A stretch of 64,000 nt of DNA from positions 228,538 to 292,537 of the forward strand of contig CABFPE010000500.1 of the NCBI GenBank assembly GCA_900660155.1, given 5' to 3'. How positions within the stretch are numbered: the first letter of the stretch is position 1; every line of letters begins with the position of its first letter. Source of the stretch: Hofstenia miamia. Its lineage: Eukaryota > Xenacoelomorpha > Acoela > Hofsteniidae. The notes below the pieces were generated by a model. That model did not search any database, had not been told where the DNA came from, and saw only the letters and a list, made by a program, of their open reading frames with translations. The translations under genes and the position numbers were made by a program. Below are positions 11,901-26,900 of this stretch, piece by piece.

Positions 11901-14900
11901 AATCCTGGCTGTTCTGCTCGAGTCGAATTCACTAATGATTCATAATTTTATTTGCGTATTCCATTAAATTCCACATTTCATTAAAATTGTTTCGCCCAGA
12001 ATTAAGTAGTTTCAGTCTTGAAATCTATATTTACCTCGGTGCATATCTAACTTGTGCTTTTCATTATTTATGACCACATCATCGAATTCCAATTTGCGGT
12101 TTGTAAGACAAAAGGTTGACTCTTTTTATCACGCTAATTGCTTTTCTATAACATATTTTAATTTGCTACTCGAGCATTTATAGCATTTCCTTTGTAATAA
12201 TGGATGGCTTAATTAAGAAAATGCAGTAAAATAGCAGTCAGTGTTGCTTTTGAGGAAAACTAATGTTAATGAATGAAGCGTTTATGCAAATTAATAATGT
12301 CATAGCGGCAATTGATCACGCAAATTGAATATCACTGCATGCCTGATTAGAAATTCATTTCAATTTAAATAATGCTTCGTTTCCCAGTCTATATATTACC
12401 GGTGCTTAATATTTCATGTTTCAAAATATATTAGACAGCACTGGAGTCTTTTGTTTTGCTCCCACTCATAAAGGGAGTTTTATTGCCTGGAACAACGTTC
12501 TATTCAATTTATGCTGCAAATATAAATGTACACTCACATTTCATATTCCTCTCACTTCTGACTGCTCACTTTAATTTTATCCGAGAAATATTTTTACACA
12601 GCAGTGAATTGTAAAGGCGGTTATTAGAAACTCGCATGAACTATTAATAATTTTCGAACTTTCACTATGGAGAACTGAGACATTCAAAACAAAATTGTTT
12701 TTCACATATTAATCAGAGTCGCTTTAGAATAGTTTTGTATGTGTACTGATTTCAAAGTGTTTGGTTTTAATAACTAGGTCCTGGTTTGGGATTATTTAAT
12801 TGAATTCCAAATCTATCAATATAATGGTGGGTTTATTAGAATCTCGATTTTTTAATTCAAAGTAGGAAATGTATTGTTATGAAATGAACAATGATGCTAC
12901 AAAAACGAAGAAGTAGCAAATTCCAACCACTGCTTTGCATTTATGCCAAAATATGCTAATACTATATGGTGAATACGTAAATCACATTTATTCCAAAAGC
13001 TGTATTGTTTCAACTTTGGTTATTATCTCGTTGTGTGTCCAACAGTGACTTTCAAGTCATGAATTTGGTTGCATTCATGCATCTCTTGACAATAGCCACT
13101 TTCTATGTGGCACAGCATTTAACACAAAGAAAGACACTTCATTACAAACGAATGGAAAATTGCATATGATCTTTAATGCATTTTGTCAAGTGTTCTTAAC
13201 TTTCGCAGCACTGAATTTTTTTTGTATTAATGTGAAGCATAATATATACGATTGTGTTCATCATAATTTTTCCATACACTATTAAAATATTTTCAATGCG
13301 AATGTAAACTACGATATATTACATTATTGCTCAAATGACATCTTTCTTTTGTTGATGTTATGCTAAGAGGGTTCTTCCTCTTTGCTAATGGCTGTGCCAG
13401 TACTTTCATTTCTTGACAATTCCTCACATAGAAATGCCTGGATGCGACCAATTATAATGTCATCATGAATGTCACTCTTTGATAAAAACGAACTTTAAAT
13501 CAATTCAGCTTTTGGAATAAATGTGATTTTTTTCCATTCTCAATGATGTTATATTTATCAACTATTTAGTATTTGCACATTTTAGCATAAATGCAAAGTA
13601 ATGTTTAGAATTTGTTTCTGAATTTTTGATGCTTTGTATCATTTTTCACTAATATATAGGATTTATGCAATATCCTTTTTTTATTCATGCTCAGACTTAT
13701 TCTATGCCGTTAGTTATAAAGTTGCAATTTTACTACCAAATTTTAAACAATAAAAATATACATTGAGACTGAGGATTTTAACTGTTTCTCAAACATTTAA
13801 TTCTTGTGATTTACAAAAAAATATCTCGGAATTGCAAACCTTACATCGTACAAAGGTAATTTCTTTGCGTCTGCTAAAAGCACCCTCTCATTCTACAGAT
13901 TTTAAAATAGTTTTTTATTGTACATATTTATACCATGTCTATACCTTATATTTTGTAGTTTATAAGCTCATTACTCTCTGTGACGTCATAAAACTTATGA
14001 TAGCCTCTTTAGAATAATTAAATTGAAAATGTGGATCTGTACTAGTGTCTTTTCTTGTATTGATTGCAAACATTTTGCTAAAAACTCTTATCGATAACAA
14101 TGATAGCAAATTGTGTAAACATTTACACTGCATTTGCAACCTATAAATAAAGATATATAGTGTTTAATCCGATTGCGCTAAACTAGCAAATATTTCTCAG
14201 ATAAACCCACATAAATAGGAAACCAATCATATCCTTAAGATTAGCATGATTAGAACCTGCTCTGTTAAAGCAAAATTAAACGTAAACGCTATTTGCCCGT
14301 TGATTTCAATTTTAGATATGGGTCTGAGGAGAAGATTCATATGAATCATTTATTTTAAAATAGGCTCACATTTTCGTTATAGCAATTATGTTGATTACAT
14401 TTGATGTATGAAATAAACTTGAACTGATGTGTGTTTTATAGGAGATATCAATTTATTGGTTGTATTATTTAAATTTATAAGAAATTTTGATTCATCTCAA
14501 TTTTTGAATTTAGGAGAAGTGGTTGGTCATCCGCGTCGTAAAGTTTCTCCAGTTGTTCAATCTTATTCCGTTGCGTCTTCTCCATCACCACATGAATCTC
14601 CTGTCAGTAAAGAATTGGTACCCAATGGTATTGGTGATCGACCTTCAGAACAGAACACTCCTACTCCTCCTCAGACTAAAGAAAAAGACTCTTCATATTC
14701 AGGTATATTTAAAAAATATGCCAATATCAAATAATCATATTTTAATACTTCTCCAGCTCTAATTTTAAATAATTTGTTATTTTATTTAGGCCATCGGAAG
14801 CTTAAAAAGTCTTGGATTGCCCGTCACAATTTGGAAGTTGGTGGTGGATACCAACCTCCATGCAAAAAATCATTAGTTAATGGATTTGAGAAATTAATGG

Positions 14901-17900
14901 CCGACCCCCACAATTCAGACGTTAAAAACCACGTGCCATCAAGAATAAAAAAAGAAGTAGTGTCAGGATCTGATGCTTTCAGCATTACAAAGGATGAAAC
15001 CCCAACTAGAAATTACCACAAGATGGCCGATGTGAGTTACTCAAGTGTTACTATTTTTGATTATTAAATATGCGCAATTCTACAGGCAAGCTTATTATCG
15101 GCCAACTAGTACATGCTAGCGTTTCATTCGAAACATGCTTTATTTGTTTCTCAAATGTTTATTCATTTACTGATAAACTTAACATTTAGGTATGTAGGAA
15201 GAGGAAACTATTTATATTACGCTTCGAATACCTATGACGTCTCATATTTATTTTATTTAAACATCCTTTCTTCAAAATGCACGTTTACTCATTTCATATT
15301 CTAATTTCTATACATGATTTGTTCTATATCTAGTCCAATCAAGTTCAACTTTCACAAAGTTCCTGATTTATTGATATTAAATGGAACACTCGCGCATTCT
15401 TATCTCCCGACTGTACTTTGCTCTGGATTTGTGATTGACACATTTGAAACTATTTACTACTTGTACTGCGGTGTAATTTTACTCTATCTGACTCATTTCA
15501 TCAACTTTTTTGCTTAATGTTTCTTAGCTTCAATTTCCCGAATGTTCTAGCATTTATAATTTTTTCTGATTTGCTTTTTAAGCAAATTCAATTTGAAATG
15601 TAATGTATTTGATGTTGAGAAACCTGCAGGTGCTCTTTGTTTTTCCTGTATTTTGAATTTAGAGAACTCCTTGACATATAATTTTTGCATAATTTTTAGA
15701 GGAACTGTAATTTGCATCAAATTGATCGAAATATTTGCTGAGGAATTCAACTTCACTGTCTTTTCAACAACGGTATTGTCAAACAGCTTGCATTAAAAGC
15801 GAACAAGAGTAGCTCTCTTAAGTGCCTCAGAATTTAAGCGTTCATTACGTTCTCGCTTCCTATTCATTCGTTAGAATCTTTCTATGGCTTATTGAAAAAT
15901 TGTAATTTGTAAAAACCGATTTAAACGCGAATTTTTTACTAAATCTCTTAACTTTAGAATGATGCTGCATCAAATGAAAAGGTTTACATCCAAAGGGTTT
16001 CTTGCACCGAGGTCACACCAAAGCCCAGTTTAATGTGTCGAGAATGTAAACTGGCAAAAACCAAACCTTCCAAAGACAACAATAGCTATTGTAGATTCGT
16101 TCAATTTCGCAGGTTGGTTTTTACATTAATGGATTGTTTTATATAACTCCATCCAGATATACTATATTATTACACATTTAATTGGGAAAAATATAATAAG
16201 GATATGAATATAGATAAAAACAAACGTTATATATTATCCGATAATTTGGAAGGTAGATATTGCTTTTAACTCCAGAACTACAAAAGTGATGTCTTCTTCA
16301 GATGGCGTTTGGAAATGTTTTGCCAAATTAAATATTGGCTGAATTTTGAATTGAGCATGTGCGATTTCCATGGAAATTAGTTTTTAGGCGCGTTTACGAG
16401 AGCGATAAAACTTTGAAGTCTTTGTTTGATGCACTCTACCTCGCAACACTGTGATGTTTCCACTTTTAGATGATCATTATAAATAGCTCAAGTTTTGTGA
16501 TGAAATTACATTAATGGATAGACGTATCGTCTATTCATCGCCTTGCATACAATAGACTATTACTGTTATGGATTCGATATTAATGGAATCTAAAGTGCTA
16601 TTTCATTGAAAAACTTTTTAATCTTGCATTTTTAATTACGTAACTGTTTTTAATGAGCTCATTGCTTTTCCGCTTTATGCATATTTTCAGTAAAGCACTT
16701 TCTCCATTCTAATAACGTTTTCAACTATTTGACGCAAATTGCGTTCATAATCTCCATACTTTATTATTCCCCTGTTTAAATATCGGAATTCAAATATCGC
16801 TTCCTGCGATTTGCGTGATGTTTTTTAATTCTGTATTCCAGTATACTGCTGACATTATTTCGCTAAAGGTTACCTCTTACAAATTGTTAATCACAAAACT
16901 ATCAAACACCGCCGATAATGTTTCTTATGCCCTAACATTAGACATTCCAAAAATTTCGCCATTTCAAATTTAGTAACCGTATATACAAGTGTAAGGGAAA
17001 CTATTTTATTCTGACCTTGTCCCTAATTTTGGAAACTGCATATTGCATAATGATACCCAGGTCTATTAGACCCATATATCGACAACATTATTGTAAAATA
17101 ATCGCTTTAACTCACATAATTTGAGGTAAAGGGATGTTGAGCTGCCGTGAAATGTTTGAAATTTTTCGCTGTTTGCTAGTCATCGTACATATTTTTAATA
17201 TCATGTTTACTCACCATTGTCAATGATCATATTTGTTTGGCAAACAACCATGTGACGCAATCGAATTTCACTTTGCTTTTTAAATTTATTTCTTAATTTC
17301 GCGTTTGAGAGTAATTCGGTTGTATGGAAGATTTTTGATAAATTCACAAGTGGTTTTCCTTCTTAGTGATTTACGTCGCTCTGTAATAGAGAGTGCGGTT
17401 GAATCATTTCATTTGTCGTTGAAGTGTGCTAATTGTGCTTTTAATGGCCTTTTTCATATCTAAATTTTCCATTCGCTTTTGTCTTTTTTGCTTTGTTGAA
17501 ATCGGTTATTTGAAAATGATAAATTTGAATTTTAAAAATTTATCAAATCTTTCGTGCGTATGAAAACCTGAACGAGTCGTGATATCCTTCCCGAGTTATT
17601 ACGTCTCGGTGATTAATGATAACTTGGTCTCAAACCATGTCTGTCACTTAAGATATGTTATTTTGAAGAAATATGCGTAACTTCCGCCGTTCATTTACTA
17701 ATTTATATGAACATCAATATCTGTAATAGCATTTGTAGCACCTGGTTTTTATGTGAGAGTTCAGTATTTGATGTGTTGCTTTGTATAAAAGTTCATGAAT
17801 TCAACTCTCCTAATTGGTAAATATTGAATTTAATGCCATTGAAAGTGTTCCTCCATACTAATTTTAATTTAAATCTGAAACGATAGACAACGCTCATTTG

Positions 17901-20900
17901 CGCTCTCTGGTAATCCGACTAAAGCTTTTCCATTCCTTTGTGTTTTTAAAATATATTATTTGATATCGAGGCGTTGTATTATGAAATAGGACTTTTATCT
18001 CACTCGAGTCTGTTTGTTTTATAATTCAATTCATCTATAATAGTTTCTAAAATCTGTTTCCGAAAAGCAGCGCTCGCGGCGTTTAAGTCCCAGCTGTGTG
18101 CGTTAATATTTTAACTTTATTTGTTGTCGCTTTGCTATTTCTTTGAAATAATATTTCTTTCCAATAGGACATTTTCATGCACTACAACTTTAAAATTCTT
18201 TTATTTTATTGCATGAGCGCGGATTTCCAAATAAGCCTGTATACGAAGGCATGGGCGAATTCAAGGGGGGTACTGTTGCTCCATCAAATGTGGACAAGGG
18301 AAAATGTTGCCTCAAAAGGGCAATTCGAAAACTAATAATCACAAATATATCAGTTTTTGTAGGGTTCTTTGTACCCAAGTTGGGTCACCCCATTTGTTCT
18401 AAGAAGTCATATCTCCACCGAAAATCCCGATCTATCGGACTGTATGTAGCCATGAATCTTATTTCATTAGAAAATACCATCAATTTGCTAATTGAGAAGA
18501 ATACACAAAACACTAAGCAAATAGTGCTTAACACCGCTTGTCTCTATTAAACTAAAGGTTCAACGCATAGGTCAAACTATATTTGGCAGAGATGCTCGGC
18601 ATCGTTCACCGATAATTATAATTAGGTTTAGTGCTTGTATTTCTAGCACATAATTGAGATGTCACAATACTTAATTATTTTCTCTTGAAGTTTGGTAATT
18701 TTAACAATTTTGTGTTGGCTGAGAATGTTGAAGCAACGTTGTGGGGATGTTTATATTGAAATTTCTATTTTTTAATTTTGCTAATGAATAAATCGTTAGT
18801 TCCAAATCTCATTTCTTCCTGACAGTAGCAATTATTTAACTTCTCTTGATGAGAGAGATGTTCTCTCGCGCTTTATTTTCCAGGTTATTGTGCTCGCACT
18901 GATGAACAAAGCTAATGCATTCGTTGTTCTATTCCAGAATTTAAATGTTATTCTACGCTTTAATTTAGCCAACATTTAGTCATTGAATTTGCTGCAAATA
19001 AAACTAATTTTTCATTTTCAAGATAAAAACCAGCGCCGATTTGAACAATTGCGCAGGTTTTAGTTCGCAATTAATTATTCATTTGCGATAGTTCTAAACT
19101 TTTATGCTCGCAATTTGCACTCGCATTTACAAAGTGTATAGACTTTATCTTAAATCGTCTAAATTAATAATTTATAAGTACAACGCTTGCTCGTGATTTC
19201 ACCTTCACTCTGAATATATATTTTAAGTGGTAATGGATGATAAGAATATAATAGACATCTCATTCCTGTCTAGTCTATCAACTTCTCTAAGATTAGTAGT
19301 ACATAATTATTGTTGCAATACAGTGCAATTATTTAATCAACTCACATAATAATAATATTAATGACTCGTTCAACAAGTTGTAGAGGTCATTTGGGTGTTG
19401 TACTGCAATTGGCAATACATATCACGTGTACCTCACTAGTGAACATTACTAACACATCTGTACAAATATGTGAATATCCTCTTCTTAGTTGTAAATAAGC
19501 TCTTTTGGGATGTTATTTGCTACACAATGTCATACATTCTAATAATTGACATTGTAATATTTTTTTTAACTATATTTGTAATATATTGTCATGATTTTTA
19601 AAATATATTTTAATGCTAAGTAATTAAACGTCTTCTGTTTATACTGCTAAAACAAGCATGCTTTCTGCCCCATATATTTTATTTGTATTGTCTACAACAG
19701 CCATATTCCATCAATCTAGTTTTGCATTCCGTTCTGTTTGGTTAAGCTATGATTCAATACATGTTTACCGAATGAGTAGTTTTATATAAAACATTCAACA
19801 AGTTAAACTTTGTTTTATTGCACGTGTTTTGGCGACCTTTAGCTCAAACTGACAGTTATATGCTCTTCTCCGCCTACTCCATCTTAACTCTTACTGAATG
19901 TGACACGATACGTTTAATTTTATGTAAAAAAATATTACGTTATTTATTTTGGGTTATATAATGTTGAGAATCGAATCAAAATTTGAACATAATTCTGAAT
20001 ACGATCCAATCCTAATCCGGATTTTCAAAATGATATTCGAAAATATAACTTATCCAAATTTTCGTATCGGATTTCAGAAATTCAATTCTCCTATCCTGCC
20101 CGGTTTTGTCTATCCATCTTTTAGCAACTGTCCTCTTAGAATGATTAAAAGTTGGGTTAATCTGTGATTATTTAGATTGAAGGCATCTAAGAACAAATAC
20201 CCTGCAGTTGCAGGTTTTCAGTCTGTGCGTTCTCATTGTCGACCTGAGGAAGCAAAGTATTGGCAACGTCGCAGCGAATTGTTAGGCATTGCTACCGCTT
20301 CAAGACGTCCAGAGAAGGCGATATACCGACTAAAGGAACTTGGTGAAACATTCTGCAAAGTGATGGGTCGCGAAATGGAAGTTAAGAGAAAGAACGACAA
20401 TAGTCAAAGTAAGCAAGCTTTCTCATTTAACATTATCGTCTCTAGGTGGGTGTTTGTCTAGTAGAAAACCTCTTTGTGTGAGGCGGGCCACCATAGATTG
20501 CATATTGCAAATTCTATAATAAACGCAAAATGAAAATGATAGATATATTTTGAAAAGCAATTTACTGAAGCGATTAAGTACTGAACAGTTAATTTTCTCC
20601 CCTTTTTAAAACATTAAATTTCATATTTATAATCGATTTTTGAAACCTAAGATAGTTACTCCATTTTTCATATTTTTCTTTATATAGTTCTGTTAATGTA
20701 ATGTTATTGTATGATGACAAATTTTCCTACATTGCATAATTTAGTTTACTGGAAGCGGTTTGTGAAATCAACTCGTGAGTTGTGCGACGTGTGTGCTACT
20801 AGTGTTTTTAATCTTCATTGGACTTGTGGCAAGTGTGGCTTCGTGGTTTGTCTCGATTGCCATGACGCCTATCGCCAGCCCACAATTGGTAAGTTCTCTT

Positions 20901-23900
20901 CTTGCAAACTTAACGTTTCCTTGATTTATTTCTTTCACTGTCATACGGACTTTCATTCGACATTCCTCTATTGATTTTCCATTCAAAATTGATACTATGA
21001 TTATTTATTTAGTTGTCAGACGAAACCTATAAATGTCTGTGTGGCATTAAATTGAAGTATTTTACATGTCATGTGTTGCTCTGTTGGTTTTCGGGAAATC
21101 TGTGAATTTATTAAATAACGACACCTGTGTATTCTACAATACATTTCCTTTACATCTCCATCATATATAAAAAATTCAACGTTTTAATTTAGTTTTGTCA
21201 GCGAATACTCAAAAATCCTTGTTCACTTTGTAACATTTAATATTTGCAGGTGGGGTTTTAAAGGGAAGAGCCGGTCCTTTTTTCAAAAACCATCTAAGCA
21301 TTTTATTCCAATGTTGTGATAAAAGCATATTGTTATGGTTTTTTAAGATAAAACCATTTTTCTTCAAAAAAAATTCTGTTTTCCTTTTGAAAAGGCGTAT
21401 TAGAAATAATGCATCTCATGTGTATAAATATAAACCTTATTTTTTTTGGAGAACCCATATCTTCTAAATAAATTATTGTTTTATAATAATTTGGGAAAAT
21501 ATCTTAGTTCACATTTTTTTAGCACCGTGCCTGAATATTTAGTAAACTATGTGATATTGAATAAGCGTTTCCAACTGGTAGGGAAGTTCAAGGTGATAAC
21601 ATTGTACTCTTTGCGGTATTAAATATAAGTTATATTAAGTAAACCAACGGATATTTCAGTAGGCACGTCAAAGTATTCTACTTCCTCTCAGAAATCTTTC
21701 TTTTTTCTTTTTAAAACTAATTTGCGTCGCTTTTTAATTTAAGAACATTTAAAGCACTCTTTTCAAAAGCAAAAATTACAAAGATTTGAAGTTTTTGTTG
21801 AATTTTATGCCCTTTCAAATATAGGTTTGTGCATCACCTCAAGCGAATTAAAGGCCAAGTGTAAATTCAAAAGCACCGTTTTGTTTCAAACTTTCAATGC
21901 TTTCGAAACCACTTCAGCTTGACGCGGCTATTTTGTATGCGTATACTTACATCTTTTTCTAAACGGAAGCTACATTTCACGCTTAATGTAATATCAATTA
22001 ATTGTAATTCGTTGAATTTTGTTGAGTAGCCGTTTAGCTAACACGAAAAAAGCACTATGCACTAATATAATTGATAGTAAAATGCTTTAGTATTTGAGAT
22101 TGAACTTAAAGATTATCATTGAAGATATATTTTATAATGACGTTATTTACTACCTATTTCTATTCAGTTTGTACCTAGTCAACCTCATAGTCAACTAAGC
22201 CTAATCGAGAAGTCCGATTCACAATCTTACGAACCCGAGTTATATCATGTCTTGCAAAATAACATCTACTTTATCACAATTTGCAAACTAAGATTAAGCG
22301 TGTGCAGATTAATGTAGCCTTATGGTTTATACCTAACATACTGTACACGAATGCAAACACAGCCTATATTCATTTCCAATTGAACTTTTCTCAGAACATT
22401 TGATGTTTTAAATAGATTGTCAGTCGCATTGTTTGTTATAATTTATTACTAGGTTGACTAGCACGAGTGATTTGATTGATTTTCACTACGACGTTCGTCT
22501 GCTTATCATTCCTAATTATTCCTTGTGTCATTCATTGTCTGTGTGGCTTGGAAACAAGGTCATTAACAGTCTAAATGGCACACTAACCCAAGTCATGGTA
22601 TTTCGTCTTGTCGGAATATATTAGATTCTATCAGCGATTGTAAAGGAAAACGCTCCCCAATTGCTGCATGTGTTCTTTGACATGAAAGAAAATAACTTAA
22701 TTAACGATTCCAGCATTTTGAATATCAATCGAACACGACTATAAATTGCGCCTTTAATACTTCACAGCAGATTTACTGAACAAAATTTAATATTTACCAG
22801 GGGATAACAGTGTCATAGATCTGCTTTCTTATTGAATAGAGATTTCGCCAAGAATGAGTTATATTTCATTTATTGTTTTCACCTCATGCTTAAATTTAAT
22901 TCTTAGTAGTTGATGACAACGTATTGAGTAATACTATATCAAAGCCAAAATAAGCACTTTTACATATTGTAATTAAAATTTAATTCCGATTGAAAATTGA
23001 TAGTAGTTAAGGAGTACAATAATTAGTAGTTGTAGTACAGTGGTACACCATTAGGACAATCCATTTCAAGCAAAGAAATTCAATTGGAAATTTCTAGTGT
23101 TACAAACTCAACAATGTAAAGTGGCGAAGTGGTTAAAGATTTTGTTTGCAGACGAATTTGCTAGACAATCAATTCAAAGTTCTAAGTCGTCGAAATTTTT
23201 CGTGAATAATTATACTGATTACTTATTTTTAATCTATTTTCGTTGACCGAAACAAGTTTGTAAATGAGCCTGAAATTTCCTTTTAAATTGGTATTGAAGA
23301 TTTTTTTCATAACAAAGCCATTTTATAGGCTTAGAAATAAAAATAATCGTATTTTTTGTTAAAATTTGTCCTGTGTTTTCATATGATAGGTTTACCTGAA
23401 TCGAACATATGTCGACAACCTACCTTTGCTACCGGTATAATGTCCTTTAACAACACAATGCATGATCGTTTTCACAATGAGTTTGTAAATAACTTTAATG
23501 CGAAACCAGCTTGAAGCAAACACTTTATCGCTTGTCAACTTAGAATCATTATCTTCGTTTATTATTGCCAGGGACATAACGCATGTTTTCAGCTATTCTA
23601 ATAATGTAAGCATATTGGTCATTAAGATTGTAAACATATTTAATGAAAAGCTCCAAATTAATAGAAAAGAATTAATCGATCTTTTGGATGACAGAAGTCG
23701 TTTTTAGACAAGGCAAGCAGTTCCTAGTATATACGAAAAGATGAAAGGAAATTAACCATATTTATATTGTTGGATAACTATTGTTAATTTCAGCATATCT
23801 TTGATTGAGTTCAAAAATGAGGAATTTTCTCGATTGATCATGTCATGTATTTTAGGATTAGCGAGCAATAAAGTTAATTTGATTTTATGCTACTCTTGAA

Positions 23901-26900
23901 TATTTACAATATTGCCATAATCTAATTGGATGCTATCTCGTCATGTGGGATTATTTGCAATTCTATAGTCTTGTCTGTTATTGAAAATTAGCATATTTGA
24001 CCTTTCTTTGATGATCTCATGCACTTCCAAATATTGCTTTAATACAACATCTAATTTTCCTCAGTGAGTCAGAAATGGAAAGGAATAACTCCCCTTGTCT
24101 GTTTCCGTTTTGATTCCAGCGTCTGCACTGATATTTCTTATCTCGCTCGATTTCGGATGATTGCTCATCAGCTCGCTATAAATTTATCAAACGTTATTCA
24201 CCCATAGGCATTGGAATTATTTAGAGTTTATATTTTCAGTATAAATTTATACACTTTGATAGCAAAACTGCAGTTGATATTGTAGCACATGGCCCATAAA
24301 CAGCTTCTTACTTGAAACACTTTATCATGTTGTTTATACAAAAATAATTCTCATGTAAATAATAAGTTTAAACAGAAAATAATGATTTCAATACAAAACC
24401 CACGCATAATATTTCAACAAATTTTGCAAATTGTTTTTAGCACCACGTTTGTTCGCTATTGCTATATTAAATTTGTTGTATAAACAGCTGGTCAATACTA
24501 ATGATTTTTTAGTTGCTGGAGTAGAACAAGCCAATAAAGATGAAAATGGTCGCTTGTGGCTCAAATGTACAAAGACAATCCACTTGCTTCCAATGTTCAT
24601 GCTCACGCAGCTTATTCCAGGCAACTGTCTTGAAGACCTCATATCAGATTTACACAGTCAAATAGACAAATGGAACATTGAACACATTTGTAAGGTAGCT
24701 AAATAATCTTTATTTCTGTGCTACATCAAGAAAAGTCAAACCAATCATGTTTCTACTTTTCTCAAACAGCATTTTTATGATGTTTATTAACGTTATTGAA
24801 TTTAGTGGCGAGCTGACAATCCTCTTGTGCTTCTAGCCAACACTGCTTGCCTTCAGGATGAGGTCTCATCATCCTCACCTTCTCCAGTGTCATCAGAAGA
24901 ACATTTCACCATGGAAGGGTTGATCTCCCGAATGGTAGCTGGAAGTTATAATTCTGTAAGTGAATACTCAATTGATGTGATTTTAATAGTCCAGTTCTGT
25001 CTTTTGAACTAAACACCTCGTTTAGGACAATCACTCAAATACCTCACAACTTAGTAGTCATGAAAGTAAAAAGTTTGAACAATTAGGAAGCAATATGCCT
25101 TTACCATCTCCGACCGCTTCTAAACGCTCGTGGCTATGTGAAAATCGTGTACTTTGGTTGCAAGATCCTACTTGTGTGCATAATGTTACACATTTTCAAG
25201 AGGAATTGCGCAAAGGAACGGTAAGTTTTGCATGTTTATTGTATCTTAACATCAAATACGTGTTTCAAATTCATTTTTCTTGGCATTGCGTTTTCATGTT
25301 TTAATGAGGCCGTGCTATTCTCACGAAATTGAACAGTGTGTGTTTTATTTGAATATGGTCACCAAATGATTAGCACATTGCGTGTGTTTAGTTAGACAAC
25401 ATTTTCAATTGTGTATGCAAAGTGCAAACTTTGGAATACCACACAATTACGAGTCGGTTTAAATGTGATCAAGGCACTAGTGATTATTGTTTGGGCACTG
25501 TCTATTAAAACAACGCATAACTGTGAAATTGGAGCAAACTTTCAAAGTGATTTCTGTTTAGGCATACGTCATTTTTGTAATTCTTGTTTTTGATTAGCAC
25601 GCCAATTGTCATTGACACATTTGTAAACTTGATTGGTAATTGGTGATTGATTATTATCAATCCACGCCGTGTTTGTCGATCTGTTTCACATTTTGAATTC
25701 GCTGATATGCGAGTATAAATGATTAACAATGCATTGCAAAGCCGTTTAATAATTTCACTTATTTAATTAACCATTGTAAATAACACCTGTTCACATTTTC
25801 CAACCTGCACTGAAATTCACTCATTATGTACATCATAAATATTTATAAAAATAAACTCTTCGCGCAAAATCTAGTTTTGATATTAGATTTCTCACTGATA
25901 CACTATTTATGGAGAACTTTTTAAGCAGTCTTTAACATAGTATATGATGCAAAAACTATACATCTCATCAAAAGACTAATGTTGAATTTAAGTTCAAGAT
26001 GCATTTAATATGGTGCTAAACATTTTTAAGATTTTTTTAAACTCTGAATTTCAATTTTTTTTGATTGTTTTATAAAAATTTGTTAATGATCAATAGTTTT
26101 TGGTCTAAGTAAAGAATTTAGGGGAAGGGGCTTGCAATTTTGGAATTGATTTTGATCCTAAGTTCACACATGTGATAATATTGCAATTTGACATTTGTAA
26201 GTAAAGTAATAAATAAGATCCATTTTGTAGGTACTGTCAATAATTTTATGATAATTTATTTTTTTATATAATTGTGCAATTGAAATTTAACATCGTTTTT
26301 TAGCCTGTGCTTGTTAGTGGATGCGACACTGCATTGGACAAAAGACTATGGTCACCTGCGGGGTTCGGAGCAGAATTTGGATCGCGTGATATTGAAGTCG
26401 TGGACTGCCTTACACAAACCCCTTTCGCTAACATTCCAATGGATCAATTTTGGCGAGGCTTTCAAGATGTTTCTTTACGCGTCCAAGATCGAAATCGACA
26501 TGAGTCAACGGTTATTCTCAAACTCAAAGATTGGCCTGGTTCACAAGATTTCCGTGACATCATGCCTGAAAGATACAACAATATTTCACAGGCGTTTCCT
26601 TTACCAGAGTATGCTCAAAGAGATGGAGTTTTCAATCTTTCTTCTAGCTTACCCGACGACATGGTTAAACCAGATTTAGGACCAAAAATGTACTGTGCAT
26701 ATGGATCGCCTGGTCAGCCGTCCATTGGAAGCACCAACTTGCATGTAGACATTTCAGACGCATTTAATATCATGGTGCACACATCTTGCCCTATCGGCCA
26801 TTCCCATGAAGCTGTTGTCAACGATTTGCGAGAGATGAATCTTGATTCGCAGACGTGGGCGCGTTTGGAGGCCGGTGAAATTCCTGGCGCTGTTTGGCAC

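Larger units (their letters stand above)
8982..14513 (+). other. KDM3 intron 1 (5.5 kb)
   Basis: GT-AG intron holding two short tandem duplications (near 9.93-10.07 and 10.73-10.87 kb), a TG/TA-rich microsatellite region at 11.58-11.83 kb and an imperfect long inverted repeat at 12.93-13.60 kb. No further conserved exon was seen. Confidence 0.6.

Noticed and set aside
14523-14762. Alternative frame over KDM3 exon 2
   Set aside because: Does not splice in phase with exons 1 and 3.
18190-18378. Minus-strand 62-codon frame in KDM3 intron 4
   Set aside because: Opposite strand of the putative hAT-like relic; neither strand has a family match.
26311-26679. 122-codon frame overlapping KDM3 exon 10
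   Set aside because: Shadow of the JmjC exon in another frame; the true frame starts at 26304 and holds all family motifs.
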